Below are positions 53,285-64,000 of a stretch of 64,000 nucleotides of DNA, one piece after another. The stretch comes from Arthrobacter mobilis. GTDB taxonomy: Bacteria; Actinomycetota; Actinomycetes; Actinomycetales; Micrococcaceae. The notes below the pieces were generated by a model that was not told the origin of the DNA, did no database searches, and was given only the letters and a program-made list of their open reading frames with translations. Both the position numbers and the translations under genes were made by a program. The first letter of the stretch is position 1. Each line of letters opens with the position of its first letter. The stretch spans positions 91,632-155,631 of the forward strand of contig NZ_JAAZSQ010000002.1 of the NCBI RefSeq assembly GCF_012395835.1, in the 5' to 3' direction.

Positions 53285-53314
53285 TTGGCCCGCAACCGCC
53301 CGGTCCCGTAAGCT
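53285..53314 (+). promoter_or_regulatory. rplJ promoter
   Basis: TTGGCC (53285-53290), 18-base spacer, TAAGCT (53309-53314). It predicts a transcript start near 53321, just where the L10 leader fold begins. Confidence 0.6.
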
Positions 53315-53320
53315 TGAACT

Positions 53321-53476
53321 ACCAAAGACCGCCGGTCGTTGAATTTCCTCCCGGAAATCAACCGAAAGTCCCGTGCCCGGGACGGCCTGCGCAGGTGAAC
53401 GAAGCAACGCCCGTGTACCGGCCGCCACGCGCCGGAGACGGAGACTGCCCCGTGCATCTGCCCGGGGCGTTTTTTA
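53321..53476 (+). promoter_or_regulatory. L10 leader with attenuator hairpin
   Basis: The segment beginning CCAAAGACCGCCGGTCGTTG and containing CTGCGCAGGTGAACG matches the L10 (rplJ) leader pattern of actinobacteria by eye. It ends in an intrinsic terminator: GCCCCG (53447-53452) pairs with CGGGGC (53463-53468), then a T-run. L10(L12)4 binding is expected to turn down transcription or translation of rplJL. Confidence 0.7.
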
Positions 53477-53522
53477 TTGCACGCGACCCGACCCGCCGGC
53501 ACGATTCCCCGGAAGGAGGGTT

Positions 53523-54098
53523 ATGGCAACGCCAAACAAGGTGGCAGCTGTTGCAGAGATCACCAACGATTTCAAGGAATCCAACGCTGCAGTCCTAACC
53601 GAATACCGCGGGCTTACCGTTGCACAGCTCAAGGAGCTGCGTGTATCTCTCGGCCAGGAGACCAAGTTCTCCGTCGTGAAGAACACCCTGACTGGCATCG
53701 CAGCCAAGGAAGCCGGCATCGACGCGTTCGACGGCCAGCTTGCCGGACCGACTGCGATCGCCTTCATCAAGGGTGACGCTGTTGCAGCAGCAAAGTCCCT
53801 GACGGATTTCGCCAAGACCAACCCGCAGCTGATCATCAAGACCGGCTACTTCGAGGGCAAGGCACTGGATGCCTCCGCCGTCGCAGCCCTGGCCGCTCTT
53901 GAGTCCCGCGAGTTCCAGCTGGCCCGTGTTGCCGGTGTCCTCAAGGCTCCGATGTCGGCCCTGGCCCGCACCATCGATGCCCTGCGCATCAAGCTCGAAG
54001 AGAACGGCGGTGCGGCCCCGGCCGCCGAAGAGGCTCCCGCTGCTGAAGCAGCAGAGGCTCCGGCTGCCGAGGCAGCCGAAGCTCCCGCCGAGGCCTAA
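53523..54098 (+). CDS. rplJ: Ribosomal protein uL10
   Basis: A 191-residue L10, base of the L12 stalk. ATPNKVAAVAEITNDFKESN, LTEYRGLTVAQLKELR and FSVVKNTLTGIAAKEAG are typical; the C-terminal helix for L12 is followed by an Ala/Glu/Pro-rich tail (PAAEEAPAAEAAEAPAAEAA). GGAAGGAGG upstream of 53523 is a strong ribosome-binding site. Confidence 0.98.
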   Translation: MATPNKVAAVAEITNDFKESNAAVLTEYRGLTVAQLKELRVSLGQETKFSVVKNTLTGIAAKEAGIDAFDGQLAGPTAIAFIKGDAVAAAKSLTDFAKTNPQLIIKTGYFEGKALDASAVAALAALESREFQLARVAGVLKAPMSALARTIDALRIKLEENGGAAPAAEEAPAAEAAEAPAAEAAEAPAEA

Positions 54099-54183
54099 GT
54101 CTCTTCACCACCCATAAACTCCCGGTGCGGTCGGCAGCCCTGACGGGCCCGGACGGCACCAACTGAACAGGAAGGACGCCATC

Positions 54184-54564
54184 ATGGCGAAGCTCACCCA
54201 CGACGAGCTCATCGAAGCTTTCAAGGAAATGACCATCATCGAGCTCTCCGACTTCGTGAAGGTCTTCGAAGAGACCTTCGACGTCACCGCTGCTGCGGTC
54301 GCCGTTGCCGGCCCGGCCGGCGGCGGCGCCGGCGAGGCCGCCGAAGAGGAGAAGGACTCCTTCGACGTCATCCTCGAGGCTGCCGGCGACAAGAAGATCG
54401 CAGTGATCAAGGAAGTCCGCGGCCTGACCTCCCTGGGCCTGAAGGAAGCCAAGGACCTGGTCGACGGCGCTCCGAAGGCTGTCCTCGAAGGCGCCAACAA
54501 GGAAGCTGCCGAGAAGGCCAAGGAAGTTCTCGAGGCTGCCGGCGCTACCGTCACCCTCAAGTAA
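54184..54564 (+). CDS. rplL: Ribosomal protein bL12
   Basis: A 126-residue L7/L12. The N-terminal dimerisation helices ([20 protein letters not shown]), an Ala/Gly hinge ([18 protein letters not shown]) and the C-terminal factor-binding domain ([20 protein letters not shown]) are intact. ATG at 54184 after AGGAAGGACGCC. Ends at a strong terminator, which separates it from rpoB. Confidence 0.98.
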   Translation: MAKLTHDELIEAFKEMTIIELSDFVKVFEETFDVTAAAVAVAGPAGGGAGEAAEEEKDSFDVILEAAGDKKIAVIKEVRGLTSLGLKEAKDLVDGAPKAVLEGANKEAAEKAKEVLEAAGATVTLK

Positions 54565-54580
54565 GCTTCTTGCTTCACGG

Positions 54581-54615
54581 CCAAGGGCCCCGCACTTTCG
54601 GTGCGGGGCCCTTGG
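54581..54615. terminator. Terminator after rplL
   Basis: CCAAGGGCCCCGCAC (54581-54595) pairs perfectly with its complement at 54601-54615 around TTTCG. It lies between rplL and the convergent deacylase gene. Confidence 0.85.
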
Positions 54616-54621
54616 TGCGTC

Positions 54622-55110
54622 TTATTCCGGGTCGCTGATGTCGGCGACGGTGGCCCCGAGGGCGCCGACCAGCGCATCGGCGTCCACGAAGGCGGCCCAG
54701 CCGTGCTCGCCGGCTCCCAGCGAAATCCGCCGGCCGGGGATGCTCGCATCCACGTAGACCGGCCACGCGGTGGTGCTGCCGAGCGGGGTGATGGTGCCGC
54801 GCCGGTACCCGGTCGCCTCGAAGGCCACCTCGGCCGGCGGCAGCGAGAGCCGGTTGACCCCGAGCAGGGCCCGCAGTTTCGGCCAGGAAATCTGCCGGCC
54901 GCCGGGGACCAGGGCGAACAGGAACGAGCCGTCCTTGTGCCGGACCACCAGCGACTTGACGAGGTCCTCCGGGTGCAGCCCGAGCAGCGCGGCCGCTTCG
55001 GCCAGGCTGCGCGCGGCGGGGCGTTCGACGACGTCGACGGCCAGGCCCCGCGCGCGGGCATCGGCCAGGAAACGCTCCCGGCCCGGCGGCGGGACCTGGT
55101 GTGTGCTCAT
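54622..55110 (-). CDS. YbaK/EbsC-type aminoacyl-tRNA deacylase
   Basis: A 162-residue protein of the YbaK/ProX editing family that removes wrongly attached amino acids from tRNA. The typical order VVERPAARSLAEAAALLGLH, LVKSLVVRHKDGSFLFAL, RGTITPLG and ISLGAGEHGWAAFVDADAL is seen. Start at 55110 has GGAGG upstream on the minus strand; MEAKQ five codons earlier is a weaker choice. It converges on rplL. The particular mischarged tRNA is unknown. Confidence 0.87.
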   Translation of the reverse strand: MSTHQVPPPGRERFLADARARGLAVDVVERPAARSLAEAAALLGLHPEDLVKSLVVRHKDGSFLFALVPGGRQISWPKLRALLGVNRLSLPPAEVAFEATGYRRGTITPLGSTTAWPVYVDASIPGRRISLGAGEHGWAAFVDADALVGALGATVADISDPE

Positions 55111-55202
55111 CTGCTTCGCCTCCATGAGGGTGGGCGCGGGGGCTTGCAAGAGAACGGCCAGGGGTCCCCGGGCGCCAAGCGTGCGGGGCAGCCGCTGAAC
55201 GC

Positions 55203-56444
55203 TCAGTCGCGGTAGAGCAGCAGGGCCTCGCCCTGGCCGCCGCCGCCGCACAGGGCCACCGCCGCCTTGCCGGCGCCGCGGCGCCGGAGTTCGTAGGCCG
55301 CATGCAGGGCCAGCCGGGCCCCGGAGGCCCCGATCGGATGGCCCAGGGCAATCGCCCCGCCGTGGATGTTGCACTTGTCCAGCGGATAGTCCAGGTCCTT
55401 CAGCGACTGGACGGCCACGGCGCCGAAGGCCTCGTTTATTTCGATGAAGTCCAGCTCCGCTACCGTCCAGCCGGCGCGCTTGAGCGCCTGGCTGATGGCA
55501 TTGGAGGGCTGGGACTGCAGGGAGGTATCCGGCCCGGCGACCTGTCCGGGCTTGCCGACGACGGCGAGCCAGGGCAGCCCGTTGTCTTCGGCGAAGCCTC
55601 GGGTGGCCAGGACCAGGGCCGCGGCCCCGTCGGACAGCGGCGAGGAATTGCCGGCGGTGATGGTCCCGTCCTGGGCGAACGCCGGCCGCAGCGGCGCGAG
55701 GGTGTCCACGGTGGTCTGCGGCCGGATGCCTTCGTCGGCGTCCACCTGCAGGTCCGGCCCCTTGCGTACCGGGACCGCCACCGGGACGATTTCCTCGGCC
55801 AGGATGCCGGCGGCCTGGGCGGCTGCGGCCCGCCGGTGGGAGGCCGCCGCCACCTCGTCCTGGGCGGCGCGGCCGATGTTCAGCTCGGTATTGCGCCGTT
55901 CGGTGGAGGCGCCCATGGATTCATGGTCGAAGGCGTCGGTCAGCCCATCGTGCGCGACGGAGTCCAGCGCGGTGATGTTCCCGTAGGTCCAGCCCTGCCG
56001 CGAGCCGGGCAGCAGGTGCGGGCAGTTGGTCATGGACTCCTGCCCGCCGGCGATCACGACCTCGGCCTCGCCGGAGCGGATCAGCCGGGCTGCGTCCGTG
56101 ACGGCGGCCAGGCCGGAGAGGCAGACCTTGTTGATGGTCACCGTGGGCACATCCCAGCCCAGGCCCGCGCCGATGGCGCTCTGCCGGGCCGGGTTCTGGC
56201 CGGCACCCGCCTGGACCACATGCCCCATGATGACGGCATCGACCTGGCCCGGGCCGACACCGGCGCGTTCAAGGGCGGCGGCGATCGCCTTGGCGCCCAG
56301 CTGGACGGCGGAGAAGGCAGCCAGCTGCCCGTTCAGCCGCCCGTAAGGGGTGCGGGCCCCGCCAAGGATCACGACGTCGTCGCGGTGGGCCCCGTCCGTC
56401 CGGTCCTGACGGGTGCCGGGGACCGGAGCCAGGTTCTCTGTCAT
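55203..56444 (-). CDS. Acetyl-CoA acetyltransferase (thiolase)
   Basis: A 413-residue thiolase II. The nucleophile Cys is in TINKVCLSGLAAV, the His in GGAIALGHPIGASGAR and the second Cys in ALCGGGGQGEALLL. It condenses or splits acetoacetyl-CoA, feeding fatty-acid or butyrate-type metabolism. Start at 56444 (MTENLAP); longer frame rejected. It is divergent from rpoB across a 535-base gap. No hydroxyacyl-CoA dehydrogenase neighbour. Confidence 0.95.
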   Translation of the reverse strand: MTENLAPVPGTRQDRTDGAHRDDVVILGGARTPYGRLNGQLAAFSAVQLGAKAIAAALERAGVGPGQVDAVIMGHVVQAGAGQNPARQSAIGAGLGWDVPTVTINKVCLSGLAAVTDAARLIRSGEAEVVIAGGQESMTNCPHLLPGSRQGWTYGNITALDSVAHDGLTDAFDHESMGASTERRNTELNIGRAAQDEVAAASHRRAAAAQAAGILAEEIVPVAVPVRKGPDLQVDADEGIRPQTTVDTLAPLRPAFAQDGTITAGNSSPLSDGAAALVLATRGFAEDNGLPWLAVVGKPGQVAGPDTSLQSQPSNAISQALKRAGWTVAELDFIEINEAFGAVAVQSLKDLDYPLDKCNIHGGAIALGHPIGASGARLALHAAYELRRRGAGKAAVALCGGGGQGEALLLYRD

Positions 56445-56979
56445 CTGGATCCTGCTCGCTTTCGTCTGTGCGTTGGTGCTGGCCGGGGAGGAAGTGCTCC
56501 GCCTACAGGCTACAGGTGCCGGTGTGTCCGGATTCACATCGATGCATAACGCCGGAGGGCCGCGAAATGATCCCGCCGCGGCTGTCCCGGAGCCGTGACG
56601 CGCCGTCCGGGGCGTGTCCGCCGGGCCGTGTAGGATGGGGATGTCTCCGGGCAGGCCGGCGGGGGAGACGGGCCGGCGGGGCGGATCCGGGAAAAAATCC
56701 GGGACAAAAAGTCTTGCCGGATCGGGGCGCAGGCGCTATTGTGCCCACTACTGGACAATATTGGTGGGACGGGATAGTCTTGTTATTTGCGTCTTCCCTC
56801 TTAACCTTCGGCCTTCATATAGCGGTGGGCTTTGCCACGCCTTCCTGTATTTAACAGGATTTGCGGCGTGGGCTGGATCATATAGCGGATCCACCAGGTT
56901 GTGCAGGTGCCCGGTATTGCCGGGGCACCAGCGGTGCGGAAGCGCAGGACAAGCCTGAAGGTCTGTGGAAGGATCCCTC
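56445..56979 (+). promoter_or_regulatory. rpoB upstream region with promoter and structured leader
   Basis: No gene in 535 bases. TTGCCG (56714-56719), a 17-base spacer and TATTGT (56737-56742) make a good housekeeping promoter, giving a leader of about 230 bases. Two tandem ATCCGGGA copies lie at about 56685-56703. In the leader, CCTGTATTTAACAGG (about 56844-56858) and GTGCCCGG..CCGGGGCAC (about 56911-56932) can fold. A TAGGAT at 56631-56636 is another -10-like element. Confidence 0.6.
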
Positions 56980-60498
<3,519 letters not shown>

Positions 60499-60532
60499 CC
60501 GGCTGGCTGTCAGGCCTGGCGGTGAGTCAGGA

Positions 60533-60621
60533 GGTCCGATGCCTGGAGGAGGGCGGCTTTAATACTCCAAGCGAGCTCTGCGAGCGCGGAGTTTCGTTGC
60601 CGCCGTTCCAGGCATCGGACC
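60533..60621 (+). promoter_or_regulatory. Large stacked hairpin between rpoB and rpoC
   Basis: Four nested stems: GGTCCGATGCCTGGA (60533-60547) with its perfect complement at 60607-60621; GGCGGC (60552-60557) with GCCGCC (60599-60604); ACTCC (60564-60568) with GGAGT (60588-60592); GCTC (60575-60578) with GAGC (60582-60585). About 89 bases long, in the 217-base intercistronic gap. It could be a processing site (RNase III-type) or a partial terminator or stabiliser. Confidence 0.85.
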
Positions 60622-60715
60622 GGACCCCCGCCGGCCCCAGCCATCCGCTGACGTACCTATTCCCGTAACCCGACACAGACATTCAGACTTAGAGACAAGA
60701 GAGAACAGGGACCAT

Positions 60716-64000
<3,285 letters not shown>

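Noticed and set aside
56614-56958. 114-residue frame in the rpoB leader
   Set aside because: Overlaps the promoter and structured leader, has Cys/Trp-rich noise composition and no ribosome-binding site.

Overview
This window is GC-rich throughout and has the gene content of an actinobacterium, most likely a member of the Micrococcaceae close to Arthrobacter. The main grounds are the acidic N-terminal extension of NusG, a mycothiol synthase (mshD), a GlnR-type orphan regulator next to mshD, a MaoC-like dehydratase pair and murB ahead of secE-nusG, and many start codons that sit 6-7 bases behind a -10 box. The assignment rests on family recognition only; no database search was done. All of it looks like ordinary chromosome: I found no insertion sequence, prophage, CRISPR array or plasmid functions.

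Layout. 0-5.9 kb: the tail of an FprA-type reductase, a small hypothetical gene, a TetR regulator, an APC permease, then an ankyrin protein convergent with a fur-katA pair. 5.9-10.6 kb: two overlapping alpha/beta hydrolases, behind a divergent promoter carrying a Fur-like palindrome and a DtxR/IdeR-like iron box, then an MFS exporter, HtpX and a histidine phosphatase. 10.6-18 kb: YajQ, a small secreted protein, tRNA-Tyr, a bifunctional penicillin-binding protein coupled to an unknown six-cysteine envelope protein, a thioredoxin and a base-excision glycosylase. 18-21.8 kb: the transsulfuration pair (cbs and a cystathionine gamma-synthase/lyase), a VOC protein and a MOSC protein. 22-28.4 kb: a DEAD-box helicase with a long leader, tRNA-Thr and tRNA-Met, a PfpI-type protein, a thioesterase, two hot-dog dehydratase-like proteins and murB.

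28.4-37 kb is a long minus-strand block: glnR, mshD, ppk1, mutT1, thyA, folA, asd and an orphan small protein. A near-perfect tandem 101-bp repeat lies between glnR and mshD. 37-41.6 kb holds membrane proteins, a nitrobindin-like protein, a YgfZ-like protein, a GNAT and 6-phosphofructokinase. 41.7-45.7 kb is a divergent envelope-stress-type locus: three small membrane proteins, two with PspC domains, face a PspC-fused histidine kinase and a LuxR-type response regulator.

45.8-64 kb is the transcription/translation core: an aminotransferase, tRNA-Trp, secE-nusG, rplK-rplA, rplJ-rplL and rpoB-rpoC (rpoC runs off the right edge). It is interrupted by a GNAT gene with an in-frame amber codon, a Tat-exported glycosidase-like gene, a YbaK-type deacylase and a thiolase. 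Strong hairpins mark most convergent gene ends, and a large stacked hairpin lies between rpoB and rpoC.

The items I consider most worth following are the PspC kinase locus, the envelope protein coupled to the penicillin-binding protein, the fur/hydrolase divergent control region, the tandem 101-bp repeat, the rpoB-rpoC hairpin, the amber-interrupted acetyltransferase and the enterobacterial-type Asd.
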